Made by a program: the position numbers and the translations under genes. 64,000 bases of DNA, taken from positions 1,762,869-1,826,868 of the forward strand of contig NZ_DS022299.1 of the NCBI RefSeq assembly GCF_000153825.1, read 5' to 3'. Of the stretch, positions 18,453-26,571 are shown one piece after another; position 1 is the first letter of the stretch; each line of letters opens with the position of its first letter. The stretch is from Synechococcus sp. RS9916. GTDB taxonomy: Bacteria > Cyanobacteriota > Cyanobacteriia > PCC-6307 > Cyanobiaceae. The notes beneath the pieces were generated by a model. That model ran no database searches. It had not been told where the DNA came from and worked only from the letters and a program-made list of their open reading frames with translations.

Positions 18453-20240
18453 TCACATCCGCTCGAGGGTGGCGATTCCCAACAGACCCAGGCCCGCTTT
18501 GAGGGTGTCGGCCGTGAGTCGGCAGAGGGCAAGCCGTGAGGGCAGAGCCTCGGGGTCAGCCTTCAGCACCGGCACTTGGTCGTAGAAGCGGTTGAACACC
18601 TGACTGAGCTCGAACAGATAGCTGCACAGGCGGTTGGGCAGCAGTTCCTCCTCCACCTCAGCGATCACGGCGTCGAACTTGAGCAGCTCCCGCACCAGTG
18701 CCCACTCCTGGGGTTCGCTGAACTGCAGCTGCGCACCCAACACCTCCAGATCGCCTCCCTTGCGGGCGATCCCAGCAATCCGCACCACGGCGTAAAGCAG
18801 ATAGGGGGCGGTGTTTCCCTGCAGGGCCAGCATCCGATCGAAGGAGAACTGGTAGTTGGTGATCCGGTTCTGGCTGAGGTCGGCGTATTTCACAGCCGCG
18901 AGTCCCACCGTGGTGGCCACATGGCCAATGAACTCCTTGGATTCGCTGCGCTCCTCCTCAGAAAGGCGCGAGCGCAGATCAGCTTCGGCGCGCTCGACGG
19001 CTTCATCGAGCAGATCCCGCAGACGCACGGTGTCACCGGCGCGGGTCTTCAGCTTCTTGCCGTCTTCCCCCTGCACCAGCCCAAAGGGCACGTGCTCGAG
19101 GCGACTCCCCTCAGGGATCCAGCCGGCCCGTTCGGCCACCTGGAACACCCCAGCGAAATGGTTCGCCTGGCCGGCATCGGTCACGTAGACCACGCGCTTG
19201 GCACCGTCCCCATCCGGCGCTGCCCCAAAGCGATAGCGGATCGCCGCCAGGTCGGTGGTGGCGTAGTTGAAGCCGCCATCGCTCTTCTGCACGATCACCG
19301 GCAAGGGCTTGCCGTCCTTGCCCTGCACACCCTCCAGGAACACGCACTGGGCACCGTCATCGGTGACCAACAGCTCGGCGTCCTTCAAGCCATCAATCAC
19401 GGCTGGCAAGAAGGGGTTGTAGAAGGATTCGCCCCGCTCGCTGAGACGGATATCCAGGCGGTCGTAGATCTTCTGGAACTCGCGCCGCGACTGATCGCAG
19501 AGCAGCCCCCAGGCCTTGAGCGACACCGGATCACCACCCTGCAGCTTCACCACTTCATCGCGGGAGGTGGACTGGAAGGCTTCGTCGTCATCAAAGCGCT
19601 TCTTGGCCTCGCGGTAGAAGGCCACCAGGTCGCCGAGATCCACAGCATCGGCCGTCTGCAGGGCTTCCGGCGCCACCTGCTTGAGGTGGGTGATCAGCAT
19701 GCCGAACTGGGTGCCCCAGTCGCCCACATGATTGAGGCGCAGCACGGGATGGCCGCGGAACTCAAGCACCCGCGCCAGCGAGTCGCCAATGATCGTGGAG
19801 CGCAGATGCCCCACATGCATCTCCTTGGCAATGTTGGGGCTCGAAAAATCGACCACCACCGGGGCCGCGTTCTCCACTGCGGGCACCCCCAGGCGTGGGT
19901 CGCCGAGGCGTGAGGCCACCTCAGCCGCCAGCTGCTCCGGCCGGATCGTGAGGTTGATGAACCCAGGGCCAGCGATCTGGGGTTCGAGGCAGAGGTCTGT
20001 GAAGGCGGGATCGGCCTGCAGCTGCTCCACGATCGCCGTGGCGATCTGCCGAGGTGCCTGCTTCAGCGGTTTGGCCAGGGGCAGCGCTCCATTGGCCTGA
20101 AAGTCTCCGAACTCCGGCTTGCTCGCCGGGGCCAACTGAGGATCAAGGCCCGCCCCTTCCGTGGCCTCCCAGGCTTCGGGGAAAGCCCGCTGCAGAGCAC
20201 CGCGCAGCTGAGTTTCGAGGGCCTGGGCGATGCGCAGCAT
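18453..20240 (-). CDS. argS: Arginyl-tRNA synthetase
   Basis: This class I synthetase of about 595 residues charges tRNA-Arg. The HIGH-type motif is [13 protein letters not shown] after [11 protein letters not shown], and the KMSKS-equivalent region is [14 protein letters not shown], the usual degenerate form in ArgRS. The N-terminal additional domain and the C-terminal DALR anticodon-binding domain ending in L.RM are present. The open frame begins at a GTG at 20267; the ATG at 20240 fits family N-termini better. Confidence 0.96.
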   Translation of the reverse strand: MLRIAQALETQLRGALQRAFPEAWEATEGAGLDPQLAPASKPEFGDFQANGALPLAKPLKQAPRQIATAIVEQLQADPAFTDLCLEPQIAGPGFINLTIRPEQLAAEVASRLGDPRLGVPAVENAAPVVVDFSSPNIAKEMHVGHLRSTIIGDSLARVLEFRGHPVLRLNHVGDWGTQFGMLITHLKQVAPEALQTADAVDLGDLVAFYREAKKRFDDDEAFQSTSRDEVVKLQGGDPVSLKAWGLLCDQSRREFQKIYDRLDIRLSERGESFYNPFLPAVIDGLKDAELLVTDDGAQCVFLEGVQGKDGKPLPVIVQKSDGGFNYATTDLAAIRYRFGAAPDGDGAKRVVYVTDAGQANHFAGVFQVAERAGWIPEGSRLEHVPFGLVQGEDGKKLKTRAGDTVRLRDLLDEAVERAEADLRSRLSEEERSESKEFIGHVATTVGLAAVKYADLSQNRITNYQFSFDRMLALQGNTAPYLLYAVVRIAGIARKGGDLEVLGAQLQFSEPQEWALVRELLKFDAVIAEVEEELLPNRLCSYLFELSQVFNRFYDQVPVLKADPEALPSRLALCRLTADTLKAGLGLLGIATLERM

Positions 20241-20391
20241 GGACAGCAGCGGTGACAAGGTCAGCACCCGATCATCCCCCGGCAGGGGTCAGGCCCGGAT
20301 CAAACCTCCGACCAGCAGCGGCAAACCAGCTCACCAATCAGGCTGAGACTGACTGTTCAGGGACAGGAGGTGCGGCGCAGGGGTCCCTGAC

Positions 20392-21081
20392 TCACCCCTC
20401 CATCCGCAAGGCAAACACCACTCCGCGCACCGTCTGAATCACCCTCTGGGAGCCCGTGGCCTCCAGCTTCTTGCGCAGATAGCGCACATACACATCGACA
20501 ACGTTCTCGTCTCCGAAATAGTCGTCACCCCAGACGTGCTGAATCAACTGAGCCCGAGACAGCGCCTGACGGGGATGACGCATGAAGCACTCCAGCAGGT
20601 CAAACTCCCGCACCGTGAGCACCAGCGGGGTCCCGTTGATGGCGCAGGTGCGTTCGGCGCCATTCAGCACCAAATCCCCCACCTGCAGCACATCGGAACT
20701 GAATCCCTGCGAACGGCGCAGCAGCGCTTTGGCACGCGCCAGCACCTCACGCACGTTGAACGGCTTGGCAATGAAATCGTCGGCTCCGGCCTCCAGCGCG
20801 GCGACGCGATCATCCATTTCATCCCGGGCCGTGATCATGATCACCGGCAAAAACACCCCGGTGTCGCGAAGGCGGCGGCAGATGTCCAAGCCGGTCATCC
20901 CAGGCATGTTCCAGTCGAGCAGCGCCAGATCCGGGGGGGTGTCACGCACGGTCTTCATCGCCGTGACGCCATCCGATGCCGTCAGCACTGTGAAGCCCTC
21001 GGCCTCAAGCTCCATCTCCAGGAGCATCACGATGTTGGCCTCATCATCGGCCAACAGCACCGTGGGAGTGGAACCGGCCAT
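20392..21081 (-). CDS. OmpR/PhoB-type response regulator
   Basis: The 229-residue protein has a receiver domain (LLADDEANI, phospho-Asp in LLDWNMPGMTG near residue 57, Lys in AKPFNVREV) followed by a winged-helix DNA-binding domain (TVREFDLLECFMRHP, DYFGDENVVDVYVRYLRKKL). No kinase gene is adjacent, so it is an orphan locally; the HisKA kinase at 25114-26571 is the nearest candidate partner by position only. ATG 21081 is chosen over the TTG at 21087. It is not similar enough from memory to name. Confidence 0.92.
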   Translation of the reverse strand: MAGSTPTVLLADDEANIVMLLEMELEAEGFTVLTASDGVTAMKTVRDTPPDLALLDWNMPGMTGLDICRRLRDTGVFLPVIMITARDEMDDRVAALEAGADDFIAKPFNVREVLARAKALLRRSQGFSSDVLQVGDLVLNGAERTCAINGTPLVLTVREFDLLECFMRHPRQALSRAQLIQHVWGDDYFGDENVVDVYVRYLRKKLEATGSQRVIQTVRGVVFALRMEG

Positions 21082-21143
21082 TACCAAGAGAAGTCTGAAA
21101 AAACGCTAGTGGCAACGTCCGATCGCCACAACTGATTCGACCA

Positions 21144-22034
21144 TCAGGCCACGGCAAGGCCACTGAAACGCATGCTGAGATCCAACCAGGAGCTGCGGGT
21201 CACAGGAGCACTGGTGGAGATCAGATCAATCCCTGTGGCGGCATAGGCCCCCAGCTGGGCCGGCTGAATCCCTGAGGCCTCGAGAACCACCGGAGCGGCG
21301 CTCGGGCGATGCCGGGCCTGCTCCCGCAGTTGGGGCACCAGCCCCATCAGTTCAACTGGCGTGAATTCATCCAGCAACACACCATCGGCCCCTGCCGCCA
21401 CAGCAGACAGCGCCTCTTCCGCTGTTTCCGCTTCCACGATCACCCGAGTCGGCCAAGGGGCCTGGGCACGCACCGCGGCCATGGCCTGCACCACCCCACC
21501 AGCCCAGGCGAGATGGTTCTCTTTCAACATCGCCGCATCGTCGAGACCCATGCGGTGATTGAGGCCACCGCCGCAACGCACGGCGTATTTCTCCAGCTCC
21601 CGCAAACCCGGGGTGGTCTTGCGGGTGTCGGCGAGCACCACGCCGGTGCCCTCCAGTTCCGCCACCAAAGCCGCCGTAGCGCTGGCAATCCCCGACAACC
21701 GCATCGCCAGGTTGAGGGCCGTGCGTTCCAGAGCCACGAGCACGGAAGCGGGCCCCTCCAGCTCCACCAACCGATCACCGGCTCGCACCCTTGCCCCATC
21801 CACCACCAGGCGATGAAGCCTGCAGCCGCCATCCGGAGGTTGCAGTTCCCGCAGCAGGGGCTCGATCAGCACACCGCCACAAAACACCCCGTCAGCTTTG
21901 GCCACCCAATGGGCCTGTCCGCGCCTTGCCTGCAAGGCCGGAGCCGTGAGATCACCCCGACCCAAGTCTTCCTGCAACCATTCGCCCAGCTGCCGGCGCA
22001 ACCGGGGCGTGATCGTCAAGGTCGCGGGAGCCAT
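21144..22034 (-). CDS. nadC: Nicotinate-nucleotide pyrophosphorylase (quinolinate phosphoribosyltransferase)
   Basis: This is a 296-residue QPRTase that makes nicotinate mononucleotide from quinolinate in de novo NAD synthesis. Family blocks seen are LQEDLGRGDLT, the Arg/Lys-rich ADTRKTTPGLRELEKYAVRCGGG active-site region, HRMGLDDAAMLKENH, VEAETAEE and LLDEFTP, and the C-terminal SGIQPAQLGAYAATGIDLIS. It is followed by the response regulator gene after about 60 bases and preceded by mnmE on the same strand. Confidence 0.96.
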   Translation of the reverse strand: MAPATLTITPRLRRQLGEWLQEDLGRGDLTAPALQARRGQAHWVAKADGVFCGGVLIEPLLRELQPPDGGCRLHRLVVDGARVRAGDRLVELEGPASVLVALERTALNLAMRLSGIASATAALVAELEGTGVVLADTRKTTPGLRELEKYAVRCGGGLNHRMGLDDAAMLKENHLAWAGGVVQAMAAVRAQAPWPTRVIVEAETAEEALSAVAAGADGVLLDEFTPVELMGLVPQLREQARHRPSAAPVVLEASGIQPAQLGAYAATGIDLISTSAPVTRSSWLDLSMRFSGLAVA

Positions 22035-22091
22035 GGCACTCCGTCGAATGGGACAGGGGCAATGGACCCATGTTGACCGCTGAGGGCCGCC

Positions 22092-23483
22092 TCACTTGCC
22101 AATGCAGAAACGGGAGAAGATCCGATCCAGCACCGATTCGGTGAGTTCTTCCCCGGTGATCTCCCCCAGGCTCTGAATCGCTTGACGCAGATCAATCGTC
22201 CAGAAATCCCAGGGGAGCCCCTGCGCCGCCACCTCTTCACTGCGCTGAAGAGCCGCCGCTGCCGCCGCCGCCAGATCCACCTGGCGCTGATTGAGGGCAA
22301 GCAGCAAGGGCTGCTCACTCAAGGCACCGCAACGGCGCAACATCGCCTGCACCAACTCGGCTTCACCATCTCCCGTCTGGGCACTGAGCTGCACATCCAC
22401 CGCCAGCGGCCGGCCTTCAGCCTGCACCGGAGCAGCCAGATCAGCTTTGTTGCCCACCAGCAGATGCTCGACCCCCTCAGGGATCCGAGCCAACAACGCT
22501 TGATCCTCAGCGGTCCACCCCTCGCTGAGGTCAAACAACAACAACACCAGATCAGCACTGGCGAGAGCATCGTGACTGCGGGCGATCCCAAGTTGCTCAA
22601 CGGCATCGGTGGTGACCCGGATCCCGGCCGTATCGAGCAGGGTGATCGGCACACCCTCCAGCACGATCTCACTCTCGAGCAAATCCCGCGTTGTGCCCGG
22701 CAGATCGGTGACGATCGCGCGCTCACGGCGGCTGAGGCGATTGAGCAACGAGCTCTTGCCCACGTTGGGGCGCCCCACCAGGGCCACCCGCAGACCGGTG
22801 CGTAAGGCATCCCCACGTTCCCCATCCGCCACCAGTTCAAGAAGTGCGTCCCGCACCGCCAACAGCTCCCGCAGCAGAGCCGGGCCATCCAATGGAGGCA
22901 GATCCTCTTCAAAATCCACCCGCGCCTCCAGCTCGCTCAACTGGTCGAGCAGCCGCTCCCGCAAGGCGCCAATACGCCGCTGAATCCCGCCATCCAGGCC
23001 GGCCATGGCCAACTGCGCTGCCCGCTGACTGCGAGCCGCCACCAGATCTGTGATGGCTTCGGCTCGGGTGAGATCCAAACGCCCGTTAAGCACCGCCCGT
23101 TGGCTGAACTCACCGGGGAGGGCGCGACGCACTCCAGGCTGCTCCAGAACACGGGCCAGCACCCGTTGCACGGCAATCACCCCGCCGTGACAGTGGATCT
23201 CCACGACGTCTTCAGCGGTGAAGCTGCGCGGTGCCTGCATCACCAGCACCAACACTTCATCCAACCGCTCCACCCCATCGGCCGCCAGCACATGGCCGTA
23301 GAGCACCCGATGGCTGGCCCACTCCTGCTGGCCAGGGAAATGGGCAATGGTTTGCACCACCTGCTGGGCCTGGGGGCCCGACAGGCGAATCACAGCAATG
23401 CCGCCCTGCCCCGGTGCCACCGCCGTCGCAACGGCAACGATCGTGTCAAGCGGGAGGGAATGACCGGTCTCTGGCGTGGACAT
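22092..23483 (-). CDS. mnmE: tRNA uridine-5-carboxymethylaminomethyl modification GTPase
   Basis: This three-domain GTPase of about 463 residues works with MnmG on wobble uridine of tRNA. The N-terminal formyl-THF-binding domain begins DTIVAVATAVAPGQGGIAV. The G domain has G1 GRPNVGKSSLLN, G3 DTAGI and G4 NKAD. The protein ends FCIGK, containing the conserved C-terminal cysteine. The ATG at 23483 gives the standard N-terminus; the longer open frame to 23555 overlaps the divergent promoter region. Confidence 0.97.
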   Translation of the reverse strand: MSTPETGHSLPLDTIVAVATAVAPGQGGIAVIRLSGPQAQQVVQTIAHFPGQQEWASHRVLYGHVLAADGVERLDEVLVLVMQAPRSFTAEDVVEIHCHGGVIAVQRVLARVLEQPGVRRALPGEFSQRAVLNGRLDLTRAEAITDLVAARSQRAAQLAMAGLDGGIQRRIGALRERLLDQLSELEARVDFEEDLPPLDGPALLRELLAVRDALLELVADGERGDALRTGLRVALVGRPNVGKSSLLNRLSRRERAIVTDLPGTTRDLLESEIVLEGVPITLLDTAGIRVTTDAVEQLGIARSHDALASADLVLLLFDLSEGWTAEDQALLARIPEGVEHLLVGNKADLAAPVQAEGRPLAVDVQLSAQTGDGEAELVQAMLRRCGALSEQPLLLALNQRQVDLAAAAAAALQRSEEVAAQGLPWDFWTIDLRQAIQSLGEITGEELTESVLDRIFSRFCIGK

Positions 23484-23588
23484 CACGATCTCAGGAGCAT
23501 CGAGGAACACACCACAGCGCCCCCATCCAGACCTCCCTTCTACGATCCCCGGCAACCTTCACCCGCCACTGGCGGCAGCGCTGCTCCC

Positions 23589-24068
23589 ATGACCCGGTGG
23601 TTGCGACGACTCTGGCGCCGCGGCAGACAAGCCCTCCAATGGGTGTGGCAGCAGGAGGGCAGCCCAGGACAACGGGCACGGGGCTTAGCGGCAGGCATCT
23701 TCTGCGGCTGCTTCCCCTTCTTTGGCCTTCAGACCCTGCTAGGCATTGCCCTGGCCAGCATGGTGCGCGGCAATCATCTGCTTGCAGCCGCCGGAACCTG
23801 GATCAGCAATCCCTTCACCTACGTGCCTCTCTACTGGTTCAACTATCACGTGGGCGATGTGCTGCTGCGGGGGGGAGCGGAGCCAACCGCACGCACCATC
23901 AACCAAGCCTCGATCTGGGACCAGGGGTGGACTTTCACCAGCCGCCTCCTCCTGGGCTCGAGCCTTGTGGGGCTGGTGCTGTCGCTCAGCCTTGGCCTGC
24001 TGGCCTGGAGGCTGTTCCGCTGGCAGTCCAGACACCAACATCGCGTGCCAACGGAACGGCACCTCTAG
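23589..24068 (+). CDS. DUF2062 membrane protein
   Basis: The 159-residue protein has a basic N-terminus and about three hydrophobic segments. The conserved DUF2062 block is visible: SPGQRARGLAAGIFCGCFPFFGLQTLL followed by NHLLAAAGTWISNPFT and a C-terminal transmembrane helix. The function of the family is unknown. The gene is divergent from mnmE. The same frame is open upstream into mnmE, but the ATG at 23589 is the sensible start. Confidence 0.85.
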   Translation: MTRWLRRLWRRGRQALQWVWQQEGSPGQRARGLAAGIFCGCFPFFGLQTLLGIALASMVRGNHLLAAAGTWISNPFTYVPLYWFNYHVGDVLLRGGAEPTARTINQASIWDQGWTFTSRLLLGSSLVGLVLSLSLGLLAWRLFRWQSRHQHRVPTERHL

Positions 24069-24190
24069 AGGCAGATCCAGGCACCGTTCCTAGGGTGAAG
24101 CCCATGGGAAGCCCAGCCCCCTTGCCAATCACGACGTCACCGTTGGCGGTCACACCAAAGGATGTGAAGCCGAGGCAGCGGCCATGGAGG

Positions 24191-25129
24191 ATGACCAGGG
24201 TTGCTGCCAGCTGGGTACTTGGCGCCAGCCTGAGTGCCTGCAGTGCACCCTCGCCCTCACTGACACCTCCAGTCGCCCCAAAAGACGCAGATTTAAGGCT
24301 CACGGAAGAGCCGTACCAAAGCCAGGAAGCCATCAATCAACGGATGGCGATCGTGATCCCCTACCTGGAACGCGTCACTGGCCTTCGCATCGCCTACGTG
24401 CCGGCCATTAATTACGCCCATAGCCATCAGATGCTCCGGGATGGCGAGGTGGATGTGATCAATATCGGCGTGATGGGTGGCTATCGATTGCTGCACAACA
24501 ACCCTGGCGTGCAACCACTCGCGGTTCAAAAGCCATCCTTCCGGAGTGTGCTGATTGCCAATCAAGCAGCTCTCAAGCACAAGGCTCTGTCGCCCCCCGA
24601 TGCATCCCCTCTTGCCATCCTTCGCGATCAACGCGTGGCGTTTGGCAGCCGCTCATCCGGGTCGACCTTTATGCAACCACTACTGCATCTGCGTGATCAG
24701 CAGATCGAACTCTCAGCCTTGAACGGCTGCGTGCATGAGCCCAACACCAACCACTTGTCGCAGCTCGTGGCCGAAGGCGGGATGGTGGATTTTGCCTTCA
24801 TCCCCAGCTTCAGCGGCGACCCCCTGCATGCCGTGCCCGAACACCTGCATGAGGCGGTCACGGTGGTGTGGGCCAGTGATCACTCCCGCAACGACTTCAT
24901 GGCAGCGGCTGTTCACCCACCCACATCAACGAAATATCGCCATCTGCAGCAACTCAAGATGGCGTTCCTCAAACTCAACCTCAACGATCCTGCCCAGAAG
25001 CGCGTGCTCGACACCTGGGGCTATCACGGCTTTGAACAACCCACCGCCGACTTTCCTGGCGCCATGATTAACAAAGTGGCCGATGCTCATGCCAGTGCTG
25101 GAGGTGTGTCTCAATGCCAACAGCTGTAA
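24191..25129 (+). CDS. PhnD-like substrate-binding lipoprotein linked to a histidine kinase
   Basis: The protein is about 312 residues with lipobox SLSAC (Cys17 from the ATG at 24191). A PhnD-like binding fold follows: RLTEEPYQSQEAINQRM, YLERVTGLRIAYVPAINYAH, GEVDVINIGVMGGYRLL, RDQRVAFGSRSSGSTFM, ending in DTWGYHGF. The start is uncertain: ATG 24104 with a weak SD would add 29 residues including a basic stretch. It overlaps the next gene, a histidine kinase, by 16 bases and has no transporter genes, so it probably supplies ligand recognition to the kinase. The ligand is unknown, possibly phosphate or phosphonate-like. Confidence 0.85.
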   Translation: MTRVAASWVLGASLSACSAPSPSLTPPVAPKDADLRLTEEPYQSQEAINQRMAIVIPYLERVTGLRIAYVPAINYAHSHQMLRDGEVDVINIGVMGGYRLLHNNPGVQPLAVQKPSFRSVLIANQAALKHKALSPPDASPLAILRDQRVAFGSRSSGSTFMQPLLHLRDQQIELSALNGCVHEPNTNHLSQLVAEGGMVDFAFIPSFSGDPLHAVPEHLHEAVTVVWASDHSRNDFMAAAVHPPTSTKYRHLQQLKMAFLKLNLNDPAQKRVLDTWGYHGFEQPTADFPGAMINKVADAHASAGGVSQCQQL

Positions 25130-26571
25130 CCCCAGCCCCAAAACGGCCTTGGTCGCTGGGGCGGCGACTGCTGTGGATCAGTCTCGCAGTGGTGCTCGGA
25201 CAGTCGATCATCAGCATGGTGATCGCCACCACCCTGCGCCAGCAGCTGATGGCGGGTTTGCTGCAGGGAACCCTTCAACGCCAAGGGCTGCTGGCCCTGA
25301 ACAAGGTCAACAATCAGCTGGATCAACTCACGGCAACCCAAGCGAAACGCTGTTGCTCCCGTGCTGATTACCAACGTTTTCTTGCCCCCCTCAAGCTCAA
25401 CGACGGCAAAGCAGCTCTGATCCTCGGGAGCGCTGGCCTCGTCAGCACACCGGGGAGCCGGACTCTGTTCACCAACGAGCAACTCCTCGACGTTGCCGAG
25501 CAAGCCATCCATGCGCCCGGTGGCTTCAGCATCGTTGACACCAGCGCACAAGAAGCGGTCGCCGCAAAAGCGATGAAGCTCCCCGGTGGCCTGCAAACGG
25601 GGCACTTCGTGTATCTGCGGCCGGTGTACGCCATGCCGGCCGTGAAAACCCAGAGCCTGATCAAACTCGGGGCGGAATTGCTCTTGATCCTGCTCACCGG
25701 GTCGGTGCTGATCATGAGCGCACGGCGGATCTTCCAACCCGTGCGCAAGCTCAGCCAGGACCTGGCCGCGATTGAACTGAACTCCTTAGACGGCGCCACG
25801 CTGCCGACGGACAACGCACCGGTGGAACTGCTGCCGATCCTGGAGGAGTTCAACCGCATGGTGGAACGGCTGCGCCGCTCAGCCGCCAACCAAAAACAAT
25901 TCGCCTCCACCATCAGCCATGAATTCCGCACACCACTGACGGTGATTTCTGGGTTCATCCAGTCGGTGCTCAACCGCAGTAAAGACCTCGCAGAGCCACA
26001 ACGGCGGGCCCTGGGGATTGCTGACCTGGAAGTGCTGCGCTTGAACCGCATGCTCAGCGACTTGTTGGACCTAAGCCGCGCCGACAACCATCAGCTCGCG
26101 ATCCGCCAAGAAGCATTTGAGCTGATCCCCAGCCTGGAGCATGCACTGCGTTTGGCACGTGCGGCCCACAGCAATCCGATCGGCGACAACTTGACCGAGC
26201 TCGACAACCTGACCGTGATCGGCGACCCCGACCGCCTCGTTCAGTGCATCGGGAATCTAATCGGCAATGCAGCGAAGTATTCGCCGTCGCAGGCACCGAT
26301 CACGCTGCAGGTGAACACCAGCCCTCAGCACGTCGTCATCTCCGTGCAGGATCAAGGGCAGGGCATCCCCAAGAACCAACTGGCACGCATCTTCGAGCGG
26401 TTCACCCGAGCGGAAGGCGTCACCCTACCCAAGGGGCAAAGCAGCTCTGGCCTTGGGCTGTCAATCGTGAAGATGCTGATCGAAGCGATGGGAGGCACCG
26501 TCAGTGTGGAATCCACCGTGGGCGAAGGCAGTGCCTTCAACCTGAAGCTGCCGTTGGCGGATCAACCCTGA
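25114..26571 (+). CDS. Sensor histidine kinase
   Basis: The 485-residue membrane kinase has TM1 at about 17-38, a periplasmic sensor of about 145 residues with no domain I recognise (adjacent Cys80-Cys81), TM2 at about 183-203, a HAMP-like linker, HisKA with His269 in ISHEFRTPL, and HATPase_c with NLIGNAAKYS (381-390), QDQGQGI, FERF and SSGLGLSIV. A strong SD (GGAGGTG) precedes the ATG at 25114. It overlaps the PhnD-like lipoprotein gene by 16 bases, pointing to a two-part sensor. No response regulator is adjacent. The end overlaps rel by 10 bases in convergent orientation. Confidence 0.93.
   Translation: MPTAVTPAPKRPWSLGRRLLWISLAVVLGQSIISMVIATTLRQQLMAGLLQGTLQRQGLLALNKVNNQLDQLTATQAKRCCSRADYQRFLAPLKLNDGKAALILGSAGLVSTPGSRTLFTNEQLLDVAEQAIHAPGGFSIVDTSAQEAVAAKAMKLPGGLQTGHFVYLRPVYAMPAVKTQSLIKLGAELLLILLTGSVLIMSARRIFQPVRKLSQDLAAIELNSLDGATLPTDNAPVELLPILEEFNRMVERLRRSAANQKQFASTISHEFRTPLTVISGFIQSVLNRSKDLAEPQRRALGIADLEVLRLNRMLSDLLDLSRADNHQLAIRQEAFELIPSLEHALRLARAAHSNPIGDNLTELDNLTVIGDPDRLVQCIGNLIGNAAKYSPSQAPITLQVNTSPQHVVISVQDQGQGIPKNQLARIFERFTRAEGVTLPKGQSSSGLGLSIVKMLIEAMGGTVSVESTVGEGSAFNLKLPLADQP

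Noticed and set aside
18576-19913. Plus-strand ORF (445 codons) opposite argS
   Set aside because: Shadow of argS; rich in His, Gln and Leu with no recognisable motif.
23100-23588. Long N-terminal extension of the DUF2062 frame into mnmE
   Set aside because: Antisense to conserved mnmE sequence; the DUF2062 similarity begins just after the ATG at 23589.
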